Notes: generated by a model from the sequence alone, not told the origin. A DNA stretch of 64,000 bases from Heterobilharzia americana (GCA_944470555.2 OX104127.1:30147661-30211660), one strand, 5' to 3'; shown: positions 32,690 to 45,510, counted from the stretch's first letter. Made by a program: numbers and translations.

Positions 32690-35270
32690 GTACTTCAATC
32701 TTCTTGAAGTTAACTAGATAGCAGATTGCGCCCCCAGCGCTTCGACGAGATTATTGCCTTGATTGATGCCTATAGATGAAAGGATGCTCACGCACTTACT
32801 CGTGGTTATGACATACTGGATCTAGTATCTTGCCATGACATCACCCCAGTAACTACTTATACCAGTACTAAATTTTCCAGTGGTGATGTTCCGTTGTCTA
32901 CTCTTCCGAGCACTCAAAATATGTAGTAAGCAAGCTTAACGGAATGTTTAATATCGTAGCTATAAATATATGGACTGGAAACTGTTGACAGGACTTCTCA
33001 GTTTCTCTCTATGGGATGGTGATTATACCACTGACCCATCCATAACCACAGTATCCCTTTTTCGGTAATAATACATGGTGTCTGATACTGTTGCTCCTAC
33101 GAAAACGGTGAAGCTGCACAATAACCACCTAGAATACATTTTTCATGCCGCAAAACACCCAGACGATTGTCCAACCTACACTGTCCCACTAAGGATTTCT
33201 CCTCGTTGCACTTATGTCGTGCCCAGCAAAGTTGGTTATGATTTCTATCTGTTGTGGACTTTATATTCACTGTTAACTGCAATTGAATGGTGAATAACTT
33301 TTGATGTACCCACCTGATTTTGCCCTCTGGACTTGACAACTAGAGTGCTTGGAATAAACACGTCATACTCCTACTACTGGCTCTCTGATTGCTACGTTGT
33401 GGTTGTTGAAAACAAATTCTTCAGAGCGTTAGCCATAAGCCCTAGGATTCAACACAGTGCAGGAGATAGTGAACTGGGCGGAAACCTACGTGCACAAAAA
33501 ACCCCTAGGGTCAGCTTCATGACAGAAAGCCCAATTTCACTTTTGAAGAAAATCCTTCAAACACCAGGAGATATACAGCACTTGCTTCGCAACGAGACAG
33601 GCTTCAATGACTCATTCACCGTCTGCTGACTATTTAGCGTCTGGCTTGCTAACTTCGGTTATGAAACACGCACTTCTACCGAGAGCATGCCAACCTCCAG
33701 TAGCTACTTTGCAATCGTGGTATTTACCAGTAAAAGCATGACGGAAGCCATTAAAAACCTTAGATCAACAAAAGGAATAGGAGAAAACGGTCTCGATTCA
33801 ATAGCCCCGAGGAACAGTGGACGGGAGATCCCCTTGATTCTGCTCAAGTCCACTCAATCAGTAGAACCTGGTACATATGCCTTTGAATGGAAAACTAGCC
33901 TTGTAAGTAAACACTGTAAATCAGGAGGCATGGTCAGTGTCAAAAATTAAAAAAACATCAATATAACCACGGTCCCATTGCGAGTTATCGAAAACGTTGC
34001 AAGAGGCAAAACGTCTGAATTTTTACGTGTAAGAGATTTTATAAAAAGTCTGAACATGTCTTTCCCAAAAACAGATCATTCACTACGTGCCATTTTGACT
34101 CAGTCAATCCAATTCCTAGTAGTCGCGAGGTACGCAAAACAGTCCTTGTTCTGTGCTTTAATATATTGGGGGCATCCAACACGGTTTCGCGAAAAGTTAA
34201 ACGCAGTGGGCATTTGCAACCTTCTGCTGAGCTGGTTAAAATCATTTCTATGTGGTGGCATCCAAGTAATCAAAATCAATCAAGTTTCGTCCAGTCCTAG
34301 ATGCATTACAAGTTGAGTTGTGCAAAGTAGCGTTTGCAGTCCTCTATTTTTACCATATACATAAACGGTGTTCTTGATTGCTTCGCCACAGGTGAAGCTT
34401 TTCTGCAGGCTAATGACCTAAATGTCGTTGAATCCTGTCATAACCATAAACTTAGTGACTGCCATTCAACATGAACTAAATAATGTTTCTTCCTTGTGTG
34501 CTGAAACTTTCCTATGGGTCAACATCAGCAAATGTGGAAGGATCTGCATTGATAATAGTAACCTTGACTTGGTATTTGGAGTATACAGGCAACAGATACT
34601 ATAACTTGGTTCTCTCTCTCTGACCTAGGGCAGAGATATTCCAGTGGCTTGAATTTCTCTGAACGAGCAGCTTATAGCAGAACCAAGCCATACAGGCTCC
34701 TAGGATGTGTAATTTGTAATCCCTACAACAATGAATCAAAGGGTCAGCTTTACAAGTTTCGGAGTCGTCCAATTTTAGAACACTTCCTGTCTGTTCTAAT
34801 TCGCCACAGTTTGAGCGACAAGCCTAAAATCGAGGGGATGCAACGCTGTTTCGCATTGACAACACTAGGAAATGACTGCAACTGAGACCGCTTCTCTAGA
34901 TGTGATTTTTTGGGCGATAACCCCTCTGGAAGAGACGATTCAAACTGAGCCCTATGTTTTACCATGTGTAACTCCAAAAGCACCTGGACACTCGCTGCCA
35001 GAAAGTTAAACTAGCTGTGACATCTGCCCACAATCACAAGTTATTAGCTGGAACAGAGTTTTGTACCACCAGCCTGAGAAGTAATTTCTTCCCCAATATG
35101 TTCTCACACATTTGGATTAGGCTTGTTGAGGAAATACACATTGCAAGCTGGCCGCTCCCACCTCGTTCCTTACTTAATAAGTTGCTGATAAAATTTTTGT
35201 CACCCTCCTTAGTGACACCTATGCATTCTGACCCAACGAAAACATACTGGGATTTCTAATTGTGTAAAAT
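32690..35270 (+). pseudogene. CR1-C: heavily decayed CR1-type element
   Basis: The end of the endonuclease is readable near 32800-32920 (YDILDLVSCHDITPVT, FSSGDVPLSTLPS). Then comes a linker (33420-33680), reverse transcriptase pieces (SKSMTEAIKNLRSTKGI at 33700, LLLSWLKSFLCGG at 34230, ISKCGRICIDNSN at 34530) and C-terminal text (DKPKIEGMQRCFALTTLG at 34830). The catalytic box is degraded to LQANDLNVV near 34405. Many stops and frameshifts. It is closest to CR1-A and in the same orientation, and unlike A it preserves part of the endonuclease. Confidence 0.7.
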
Positions 35271-37467
35271 AAGGTAATCACAGTCACTATGTTCATTCTG
35301 CCATAAGGCGTTTCCGAATGCTTATGCAAGCTGTTTGGATTATAGTACGACTTCTCATTATGGAAAGTTGAAAGAATAAAAACGATCGTAGAGTCAACCA
35401 AGGTATCTCCTTCCCTTTATCACAGACACGCCGCATATTCAAATATGGCGTACAAACATTACCATAGAAGAACAGTGAAGTTGCCCTATATGCGTGGATA
35501 AAAGTGCACCTATATTTCGAATAGATCTAGGGAGCTTGAAACTCATCTCTTCTCCGGTAGCCTTGCCTGGCATAATCTTTCCCCGATACTGCTTGCGCTT
35601 TTCTTCTGTAACATTTAGGCAACAACTTGATGCGAATGTCTTAAGTTCCATTTGAATCAAGAAATTCCAACTTACAAAGAACAGTTGGTCCATGACATCA
35701 GGAATTTCTTAAATTAGAGTCCCTGAAATGAACTGTCTTGTACCCCTGGCTGTTTCTCGAATACTTTCACAATTAGATCAACTACCAATCAGTGTTCTTC
35801 GAAAGTCTATGTGCGAAACTGCTCCCTAAACAAACGATCTGGTCGGTTATATGGTGAGCATGCTTCTTGAATATCGTTGTGTTACTCAATACTAAAAACA
35901 CCCGAAGTCCACACCTCGCCCGTCACCATTTGGACAGCAACTTTTCTGATGCATATTTCTATGGACCCCAAATAGTGGCCTTGATGCAGCCGTTACATTC
36001 GGAGAACCGGAAACACTCCAATCTGCATATTCGTCTCCGTCATATGGCTATGTAGATACTAATTTATTCTCTGAACAGCAGACATCAGCTTCGCGGGAAA
36101 ATCTGTAGCTGAACTTTTATCAGACAAATCTACCTACTAGAAATGCTGCGTGATGCTTGACATCAGGAATTGTTTGAAGAAGCATCATAGCAGTTTGCTG
36201 CTAGCGTCCTTTTACTCTCTAAACAGTTTCAAAATAAGCCGACCTGCTGGCTAATACCCTTGTCCAAAAGTTCTTAGCTGCGCCCAAAGTTTGCTTCGGG
36301 ATTTACCCAAAAATGTCAAAGTGCATCCAAATTTATTCGACTTCTGTGACACAAACACATTTGGCGGATAAAAGTCAAATATCCATACAAAAATATTACT
36401 GAATATCCCTTCTCATAACTTGGGAGATGGGCTACTCAAAATCTTTGGGGTACTACCGACACTCTGGGAGCTTTGGATGCATTGTGAAGCTGTTCAGAAA
36501 GTGGGAAAACGTTGGAAGCAAACATTTTCCCACGAACTTCTGATACCACGTACCAAGCAACATTTTATTACTTTGGCGGTCATTTACCAAAATTATGCTC
36601 CACACATTCTCTTCAGGCTGACTCTGAGAAGGTGTGAAAAAGAAAATCGCAAGTTATATATTCATTACCATAATATGACAACAGCTAGATAGAATTGCAT
36701 TCCTGGTCTTATTTGTTCAACTGACTCTGTCTGCAGCGTCTAGATGCTACCGAATACGAAAAATCAACTACAATAAACAGTCTAAGGCTTGTGGATGGTC
36801 ACAATGGAAGCGAAGATCTGAACGAACATCTAACGCTAAGAAATAAACTCGCCTAGTGACTCAAAGTAAGACATGTTTGCATACAAACCCACGTAACAAA
36901 CCCCTCCAGTACTTTAGCTCATTTGACTCCATCTGATAGAAAATAATTAACAGTCAACATACATCCTTGATAATTCCGCATGCTCCAGTGTGAATTCCAT
37001 GTGCGAAACTCCATCACCATCAGATAGCAGTCCTTCGAATGTTTAGTGCTTTGTACTGCAATAATTAATTCTGAAGGCTTACACCTTTGTTGCTGAGTAA
37101 GGTCGCACTATGAGTGGGAAGTGCGTGGACTTATATATTCACGTGGACTATATGGTTATGCTAACACTTACTGTTACCTGAAATCGATGAGGGGAAACTC
37201 CGTTGGCCAGTAATACTATAAATGTGCGAACTCATAATAAAATAAACACGCTTGTGTGACGATGCGCGGAACTATATCGCCGGGTTAAGCATCTCGGTCA
37301 CCTGTAAACGCAAACATCTAGGATTGTGCGATTTTGATGCCACCTCATAGCGAAAAAAAGTGAGTTGAAAGGAACGAAACTCGTAAACAACATGTACGCA
37401 CTGTGAAGCGATATTTTTCTGTTCCTTTCCTGAACAGCGGTCACCTCTGATATTTTAGGAATTGTCC
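35271..37467 (+). other. CR1-C 3' untranslated region, cut by Gypsy-1b
   Basis: No coding region. Blocks near 35690-35850 and 36940-37440 echo the 3' untranslated region of CR1-A (28180-28260 and 28440-28960). The homology stops at 37467 where the Gypsy-1b LTR begins, so Gypsy-1b seems to have landed in this tail. Confidence 0.5.
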
Positions 37468-37785
37468 TGGTGCGAACCTGACAGACAAAAATCCAATCAC
37501 CTATTATTTGATCTTGTTATATACCCACGAATACGAGACCAAGGAAGAACACGATAGCGCAGTCGGATGGAATAGTGTATTTGGGTGGTTGTACCAAGAT
37601 ACCGACGCCCTCCAACTAACTGGCTAGAGAGTCGAGTACGAGCAGTGCAACGTGACACGACAGCGTGCCAAATGGCGAGGATGCCTGACCGGGTGCCTCC
37701 AGCTTAACGAGTCCAGGTAAGCTATCAAGGTCAGCATCAATATTGAGTCTGGTCGAACCCTAGGCAACTGATTTTGGGGGAGTGT
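37468..37785 (-). repeat. Gypsy-1b 3' LTR
   Basis: Reverse complement of the 318-bp Gypsy-1 LTR. It reads the same as the 18940-19257 copy, including the TGTAACGTTACA palindrome at its outer edge (37785-37796). Confidence 0.85.
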
Positions 37786-37943
37786 GTAACGTTACAGATC
37801 ACTTCCCCCTGGTGGGTTCGTGATGACCCTACTCCGGGAACCTAACGGTTCTTCCTGATCGTGTTTTTTGTCACACCGATGGTTGTTGTAACTGCGTTAC
37901 CGGGCACATCGTCAAGAGTTTCGATAGTTGAGCTATCCGTCGG

Positions 37944-39092
37944 TCAGCTGTGGGGGGCCGAGACGTCACCTATTATGGGGTTGCCTTCGAAATAAGCTGG
38001 TCCCAAACGGTCGATACCAACAGCATCTTCATGTCCGTTTCCCCCAATTTTGTGGAGCTTATCATGTCGCTTGATCACTGTGAATGGTCCATCGTAAGGT
38101 GGTTCAAGTGGTCGACGAACAGCGTCGCGGCGAATAAACACGTGTGATGTCTCTTGTGAACTAGGGTGAACGAAGACATCAGTCATTTGAGGTCTAACCG
38201 GAGAAGGCCTAACTGAACGCACTGCGTTTGCAAGCCTAGTCACATACGATGCCCTGTCGGGAACACGTTTGAAGGTTGAGGGGGAGACAAATTCACCTGG
38301 TAGGGGGAGAGTGTTCACATAGGTGAGTTCTGCAGAGATGCATCCGGTACCGACTTTCAAGGCGTTAAGAATACCTAGAAGGACTAGATGCAGAGCCTCG
38401 GCCCGCTGAGGTATATTTGCGGCTGAAAAGGAAGCTTTCAGCTGTAGATGGAAACGTTCTACCATGCCACTTGCTTGTGAATGATAGGCTATCGTCCGGA
38501 GCCGAGTGCAACCCAAAAGTGTAGGTAGAGCGCTAAGCAATCTACACTCGAATTGGTGCCCACAGTCGGTCGCAATGTAAGATGGGAATCTGAGGTTCGA
38601 GACCCATCTTTCGACGAAAACACGAGCTACTGTTTCAGCAGCAGTATCCTTAATAGGTACTGTTTCCGGCCATCATGTGAAACGATCAACACAAGTGAAA
38701 AGATAAGGACATGCACTAAGTTCTGGTAGGGGTCTCATAATATCTATATGGACGCGGTCGAAACGCGTGTCTAGGGCTAGAAAAGAACATAAAGGGCCTT
38801 TAATGTGCCTAGTAGCTTTGTACTTGTGACAAGCTAAGCATGACTGAGCCCACACTTCAACGTCTTTGTTCATCCCAGGCCAGCAGAAACGTTGTGCAAT
38901 AAGCCTAATGGTGGCTTGTACACCTGGATGGGACAGTTTGTGCAACGTATTGAAGACGTTGCGTCGACATCTCCTCGGAACTATTGGGCGTGGTAGACTA
39001 GCGGAGACAGCACAAAGTTGTTTCTCTGCCTGATCCCACTGGACACAGTCGTAGCTTGAGAGTTGTGGACGACTACTCATGATGCAGCTCAA
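37944..39092 (-). pseudogene. Gypsy-1b integrase with the same internal stop
   Basis: Two frames, 39092-38673 and 38540-37944, encode the zinc-binding domain (HKLSHPG, SCLACHKYK) and the catalytic plus C-terminal parts (IATDCGHQF, SGMVERFHLQLK). TGA after DRFT is at the same place as in Gypsy-1. Only a few amino acids differ (for example His to Arg in the segment FIRRDAVRRPLEPP). The upstream pol is missing. Confidence 0.85.
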
Positions 39093-39107
39093 GGTCCTCT
39101 TTCGAAA

Positions 39108-39190
39108 TAAGTGAATAAATTAATCTTTATTCTCACGTCAGTAATCTAACATGAGAGAAGCCAGTTTACAAGCATCATCACATTGATATA
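39108..39190 (-). repeat. CR1-type 3' tail, reverse orientation
   Basis: The reverse complement gives GATGATGCTTGTAAACTGGC, then CTTCTCTCATGTTAG, and ends in AATAAAGATTAATTTATT, matching the tails at 20.8, 29.0 and 45.2 kb. It is the 3' terminus of a minus-strand CR1 copy, immediately abutting the broken end of Gypsy-1b. Confidence 0.7.
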
Positions 39191-40094
39191 TGTAGAAAAG
39201 CCCACAGGATTTTACGGGTCCTGAATGATAGAGGGGAGGTCGTTTAACTCCATCAGACATATCAGATCGCGGTTACGGGACAAAGAAAATACCACTCTCA
39301 GCATATGCAGTCCGTTAAACTGAAGATAATAAAAATTCTCGAGGCCATATATTGGAATTAACACGAGGAATACCAGTTCACAAGCACCGTCAAAATGAAG
39401 ATTTTGAAAGTTTACAGAATAGTGCCGATTACATGACTCACATAGCAAGTTATTGATATGCATAAAATTACCAAAACCTGCTGCAAATCAAGAGACGGGT
39501 ATGGATTTCCATCTGTCATTACATAGATAGGCTCCATTGTCAACGACGAAAGAGCGCAATGTTCGAAGTTTGCATTATAACCAGACGACGTTGTTAGTCC
39601 ATTTGCATAGTTTCTTATTTGGTATTATAAACATCCGTTCACTGAAAAAGTTCTTCAGTTTTTAGCTTTGCTAACCACGAAGGGACTATCTATACCATCT
39701 GGAGTATCAGTAAGTATCCACAGTTATATAACCAAGGTGAGTGTCCAAATCCATGCATTTCCAGTCCACCATGTAGTTGAAGGTAATACACATTAATTCC
39801 ACTGGTAGTACTTCTAGCAGTAAATGAAGGTGGTCGTTGAGACGGTTAGTAGTCCAAAAGGTAGCAGTTATATATGGATTTCAGGCATCTTTCATATTAG
39901 CGTAAGCAGCATCATTCGGGAAGAGTATTTGATGTATGGTAACTTCTACCTAAAAAGACCACTTGACACAGAGTACTATAGAACATGTGCTGTGGAAATA
40001 CTGAAGGTAAGTCATATTCCGAGTCAATAGGTGTATCGGTCTCTCGTTTGTTCATTTGTTTAGAACATTTGTGCTATTATGGCTATTGGGAAAC
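39191..40094. other. Mostly unassigned; one open frame with a donor-like end
   Basis: Probably CR1 3' untranslated DNA in its left part. A plus-strand frame from 39824 (61 codons, containing YGNFYLKRPLDTEYYRTC) ends at CTGAAG followed by GTAAGT at about 40007, like an exon end. A cadherin-like flavour was noted but is too weak to name. Confidence 0.3.
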
Positions 40095-40870
40095 TTTAGA
40101 CGGTTCATCGCAAGAAGAATCCTCACCGGCTGATGAGTTGATTGTGAAGATGCTCCAGAAACCGCAAAAGATTGGGAGCAGTCCAATAACTCATGGAGTT
40201 AAACAGCAGGTATTATTTCCACCCAGGAACTTTGTTCAGATTGAAATTCAGCATTAAATGCCGTCATCTAGCTGTTGCTGTAAAATAAAAAACAAAGAAG
40301 AAGCACGAGCAGATGTGGGGAAGGGAATTACCACGCAGACCAGCTTGGAAAGGAGAGAAGTTCCTATACTTTCAGACCTATCCAAACTTTATGTACATTT
40401 TCATGTATGTGTGTGTGTGACTAACCACATAGTTTTCATTATAAGATTCTTAAAACTTTTCTGTACCTGGGGTGTACTGTAGTAGCTTAGGGAGGAAACC
40501 AATGTACATAAGTTCATTGATAATGAACTCTCAGGGCTTATTTCCTCCGGAAGCCTGTCCCAAATGCAAGAGAATTTACTGACGAAGAAATTACCTCGCA
40601 GATTGTCCATGCAACACAGTTTCAGCCAACAGTGTATAACCACGCACATTTTACGCAGACGTTTCAACTATTTCAGCCTCCCAGCATCATTTGTGCATGG
40701 GCTTACAAAGTAACATAATAAAGCAAGATTAAGTCTGAGTCTCCTGTTTCAGAGATACTATAGTTTCGGTGTGCTACATCCGTGGTTTGGGCTGCAGTCA
40801 GTCTCCATTGGCCCCAACATCAAGTGGCGCTGTACTCTATCAATTGTCAGTTGGTAGCTTACACGGAGGC
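40095..40870 (-). pseudogene. CR1-E: C-terminal relic and 3' untranslated region
   Basis: Minus-strand text includes RVQRHLMLGPMETDCSPNHG, NRRLRLNLALLCYFVSPC and RGNFFVSKFSCIWDRLPEE, the CR1 pol C-terminus, with stops. It ends near 40400. Positions 40095-40490 are repeated at 41530-41925, so both belong to the same family 3' end. Confidence 0.65.
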
Positions 40871-41529
40871 CACGTCTAACGGCGACTTTCTACGTATATA
40901 GCTGATTCCCTTTGTTTTAGACTTAAGGTGGTTTTTAATTCTTTCACTGATAACGGTTTTCCACCCATCAGCAAGTCCAACTGTGGCAACGGTTTCTCCT
41001 TTAATAACTGCTCTGAAACGTCTTCCACTCAAGGGTTTCAGAGGTTTGCAAGCGCCACTGCTTTGGAGCAACAGATGAGTCTACACCGAAGTGTGCCTTC
41101 GCCTGGTTGTAATGACATCGTGTGAACTGGGGTGGTAATGTACCTATATGTCACCACGGTTATTTCATGTAGTTACTCATGCCTGACGGACCCGGGGGCT
41201 AATGGCTAACGGTCGGGACAACTTGTTTTATACAACCACAGCGTAGCAGATAAGGAGGTAGTGGCAGAGGCAAAACGCATCTTTTCCAAGCGTTCTGGTG
41301 GGCAAGTCGAGCAGGCGAAATTCAACAAGCACACTTAAAGTTGTTCGCCATCCAGTGGCATTCAATGGTGAACGCAAAGCTTACAATAGATAGAAACCAT
41401 TACCAAGTTTACTGGGTGCTACAAGTCAATGTGCCCTCCAGATCAGCTTTAGACTGTTCCACAACCCAGCCGTAGAGTACGACAACCAGCGTTCCGCTTG
41501 ACACTCCAACATGTTGGGGAAGTTAAGTC
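40871..41529. other. No gene assigned
   Basis: Short frames only. One near 41235-41335 (NHSVADKEVVAEAKRIFSKR) looks protein-like but is not recognised and ends quickly. Confidence 0.3.
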
Positions 41530-43620
41530 TGTTCGCCGCAGAAAAAATCCGGGCCGATAGGTGAGTTAATCGTGAAGACGGTCCAGAATTAACGAAAGAG
41601 TGGGAGCAGTCCGATCATTATTGGCGTCTATGAGCAGCTATTACTTCCGCCGAATGACTGTGTTCAGACTGAATTTGAGCATCAAATGTCGACATGGAGC
41701 CGTTTCTGCAAATGGTAAAAGAAAGAAGAAGCACAAGCAGACATGGAAAAAGAAATTACTACGCTATTCAATTTGGGGAAGGGGGAAGTCCCTATTCTTT
41801 TTGACCCATTCAAAATTTATAAACATTTTCACATATGTACGTGGAGTCAACAACATAATTTTTCCATTATAGAGTTCTTAAAATTTTCTGTATTTGGGTT
41901 GTGCTGTAGTGGCTTTGAGAGGCAACAGCATTCATTAAGTTCATTATACGAAGGGCAACCAGTACTCACACCCTTGTATGCAGTTGTAAACCCATCAATG
42001 TAGGAGGAACCCGAGGACTTCAGTAACTTTGATTTGTACATTTAGAGGACTGAGTACGTTGAAAGTGGACGCAATTACTCGACCTTGATTACGTGCCGAT
42101 TGCTCCATTATACACTCATTTGTGGATATAATATGAATGTCAAGAAATTTACGGATATCCGCGAAATGTAGGAATTCGTTAAGCAGACGTTGAAAGTGAA
42201 GTAGGGACATGCAAGTGGGAGCTGGTTCCATGAATTGTTATACTGCATCACAAAGAATCGTGACCCAAGTCTGAGGTGATGTTTTTCGACAGGTAGAGGG
42301 CACTCACAATCGCGTAGACTGTTTAAGGACATAGGCCTAAGGGTAGGAAGGCGACGGGCATGAGTGGTGCCACCTGAAAGGCGGAAAAACGGGCTAAGGT
42401 TGGGCTTTAGACATCTTAGCCGAGGTGAGTCAATCTTCAGTTTCCCACGTCTTCCTCTATAATCAAGTTCTTCATGACGACCCAGTACACAGTGGGTAAA
42501 CTTTCGCCAGATATTTTGAATGCGTAACCTATCCGAAGCATACATATTGCTGGAGATGTTTGTGCCATATTTAAGTACCGGGCGGATCATTACTTTGAAT
42601 GAAAGTGGTCTAACCTCAGGGGTATATACTTGTTTAAGCAAAAGGCCAACTAAGCGCCCACATTCTAGTAAGGCGTGGTTGAACTTGACTATTTGAGTAC
42701 ACTGTCTAAGGAATGGGCTCATCCACTTTAATAGACGGTAACTGATTCCAAACGATTGAAGCTTCAGCACTAACCGATTGTGAGACACCCTTTTAAATGC
42801 CTTTTGAAGTCAAAAAATAGATTGGTTAGGAAAAGAACTCCATCCCGTTTGCAGGTGACTTCCCCCAAACAATCCAATGGGCAGGTACTGCATGAACGAC
42901 CCTTTAAGAAACCCTGCTGCATAGGTGAAGGTAGCTGATGCGCCGCCACGTAGTCAGTAATTTCTTGCACAACCACTTTCTCCATGATGCAAGGGACTAC
43001 AGGTGTAATATTTATCGGAAGACGGTTTTGAATATTTGACGTCGGGCCAGATTTGCACGTTGGAGATATTCACGACAGCTTTCAGTGGTTAAGGTAACAT
43101 GACTCAGCTAGGGATACTGAGAATGGCTTCTTAAGGATCAATGGTATGTCTTCACTACCCCTCTTTGGGAAGACAGACGGGACCCCATCGGGTCCGGCAG
43201 TATGTGAGTTCTTCAGTGAAGCAACTGCATCGGCCACATTTTTCTGTGTAAAGGACACATTAGTTAGCCACTAGTGTGGTGGAATGGGCATTCGCATGTC
43301 TAGTGCGCTATCTTCATGTGCGAAGCAGCTTGCGTAACGATGACTCAACAGCTCGCAGCCCTTACTTGTGTGACCGTAAGGAATATCCCCATCAGTGATC
43401 AGACTACTAGGAATTACGCTGGATAGGTCTGAATGAGATTTCATGATTCCCACTAATGATTGAACACTGCCTGCTTGTGCGTTGCGGCTGGTTTCTTACC
43501 TGCCAGCCTTCGGTGACCTATTTGATTTGAATTTCTCACGAGGAACTTTTAATTAGACAAAGGGTGAAAAGTACTGCGCATGCTAATTCGCACATTTTCT
43601 GGGATGAAATTCACCTTCGG
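41530..43620 (-). pseudogene. CR1-D: CR1-type element with an RT-core deletion
   Basis: From high to low coordinates: linker (NAQAGSVQSLVGIMKSHSD near 43480), RT start (VADAVASLKNSHTAGPDGVP near 43210), PINITPVVPCIMEKVVVQEI, QGFLKGRSCST, LFFDFKRHLKGCL, then LQSFGISYRLLKWMSPFLRQ. It then jumps directly to the C-terminal region (SFKVMIRPVLKYGTNIS). The segment with the YADD box is missing, so there is an internal deletion of roughly 100 codons. The tail 41530-41925 repeats 40095-40490. Dead copy. Confidence 0.75.
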
Positions 43621-45117
43621 CGTATGATCGAAACTACCGTCTGGTACTGGAAGCCTGCATATAGACTGCGCCTATCATGGTAAACAAGCTCTAGATCTTG
43701 CTCGGCCAAACATATTTGTCAGCATTTAACTTTAGTATGAATCGAATACCAGGATCAGAAATGACTTACCCTTGACTGATAGAGGCGCAGGGGGTTGGTT
43801 CGCTCCTAAATTGGTCACAGGCGGCAGATAATAGGTTTCGGAGCCTCTTTTCTTCAAAAAATAGTGAAGTATTTTGGTTGCTTTTGCGTTTCTCCAGTTC
43901 GTCGTTCGTCTTTCTTAACTCTGATATATCAACAAGATAGACGCTGGCGCTTACCTGGGCGTTCGCTTATGCAAAAGGATGAAGTGTTAACTGACTCAAT
44001 AAGGTTGCCTTTGACAAATTTCATGCCATTGTTGAGTTGCGGAACAACATTTAATGTCATGGCAAAGGGTTGTCATGCTCCTGTGAGAAGCTTATGGTCC
44101 ATGCTGTATAAGCATAACATCCGATCACATGTCTGAAATGCTTCGGAACAAAGGGGATAGAAAACAGCTTTTCTTTGGCCTACTTTCAGCACTCACCTGA
44201 TGAGGACATAGGAAACTGCATTTCCGCCGTAACCTATGGACTTGCTGAAAGCAATACTTCGTTCTTAATATTAGAAATTATTGGAAAAAGCCCTTAAACT
44301 AGACTTCTTGCAACGTTTGGTCGTTTCCAGGATGTCTTAGCAGTGAAGCGACCTAGGTATCAACGCCCATTGAAAGCAAACATGCAAAGCTGCTGCTGCA
44401 GTGAATGGCCTTCTCAATTACGGTAGCGAAAGAGATCTTAGCAAATGATTAGATCACAGAGATGAATTTACCTAAAGACTCCAGAGAAAGCTCATCTGCA
44501 ATACTGCTACTGTTTATCTAACCTGATCAAACGCGCGGTAACACACAGCAGTGATCATTCCGGAATAGGGCTGTGTACTTCAGTGCGCAACATACCACGA
44601 CTCTTTATACGGTCCGTCACCGCTCGGACGCCAACCCTCTCAGTGTCTATTTTTATCTGCAGCAACAACAGTTTCCAGTGGAGAAATTTTGCACTCCTGT
44701 GGAGTGTGACGTGTGAAGATTGGAACGCCCAAACTAAGGTATTTGTCTGAGCCATATAACCGAGTGAATTATTACCATGTGATTGTCATAATTCTCCCCC
44801 AAATGTACCATGTATCGATTGAGAGCAAGAAGCCGTTTCAAAAAGAGAAGCAACGATTTCCGTCGGCCATAGACAGAGTGCACCTGAAACACCTGTCTCA
44901 ATCGTTATAATTCTTCGAAATCGTGACGATAGAGGATTTTTGGGATTAAAGGCATACTTCAGTTTTTCCAGCACACAAAAGGCCACTAGCGCCATTTAGG
45001 TTTATGCAACTTCTTCCGGCAACATACCTCTCGACGGTAGGTCTAAAAGGTTGATAAGTGCATCAAACCAGGGAATCTACTGAGATTTCAAAAGAGTGAG
45101 ACAAAACTTGTTATAGG
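43621..45117. other. No gene seen
   Basis: Nearly 1.5 kb with only short frames on both strands. The part next to 43620 may include further CR1-D linker or endonuclease sequence too decayed to read. Confidence 0.4.
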
Positions 45118-45510
45118 TAAACAAACAAATATTTCATTCTCAAATTGGTAAGCTAATATGAGAGAAGCCAGGTTACAGGCATCACTACATTGACGTTTGC
45201 CGAAAACTCCTCAAGATTTCACGAGCAGTGAATGGCACAGACAGCATGTCGTTAAACTCTATTGAAAACATCAGAAGATTTCGCTAGTTATGACAGTGCG
45301 CAACTCTTAAAGGGTAGACTTATTTTCCAAACGGGGTTCGTGAAAGAATGTCTGGAAGATGGAATACGAACCAGCAACGGTGAGATTATTTGATACTTTG
45401 AACGCAGCAGTGAAGCAAATCGCTGAATTCCTTTTTGCAAACCATGTGCAGAAGAGATCACCACGAGTTGATGGAAAGGCGTATAACTCGCAGTGCGGCG
45501 GCCCATCGAA
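45118..45510 (-). pseudogene. CR1-type 3' end relic
   Basis: The tail motif (reverse complement at 45125-45200, TAGCTTACCAATTTGAGAATG side) plus a short pol remnant (SFTNPVWKISLPFKSCA near 45330, the FF-NRV-NWN-LP block). Truncated upstream by the Gypsy-3 relic. Confidence 0.5.

Larger units (their letters stand above)
37468..39100 (-). mobile_element. Gypsy-1b: 5'-truncated second copy of Gypsy-1
   Basis: LTR (37468-37785), 3' untranslated region and integrase match Gypsy-1 almost base for base in reverse orientation. Homology ends near 39090-39100, just before the integrase start, where a CR1 tail begins. No 5' LTR, gag or RT is present. It lacks the 486-bp block of Gypsy-1 but shares its integrase stop codon. 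Confidence 0.85.

Noticed and set aside
37950..38147. 65-codon frame antisense to Gypsy-1b integrase (also 18092-18289)
   Set aside because: Present in both copies only because the integrase is; no independent evidence of coding.
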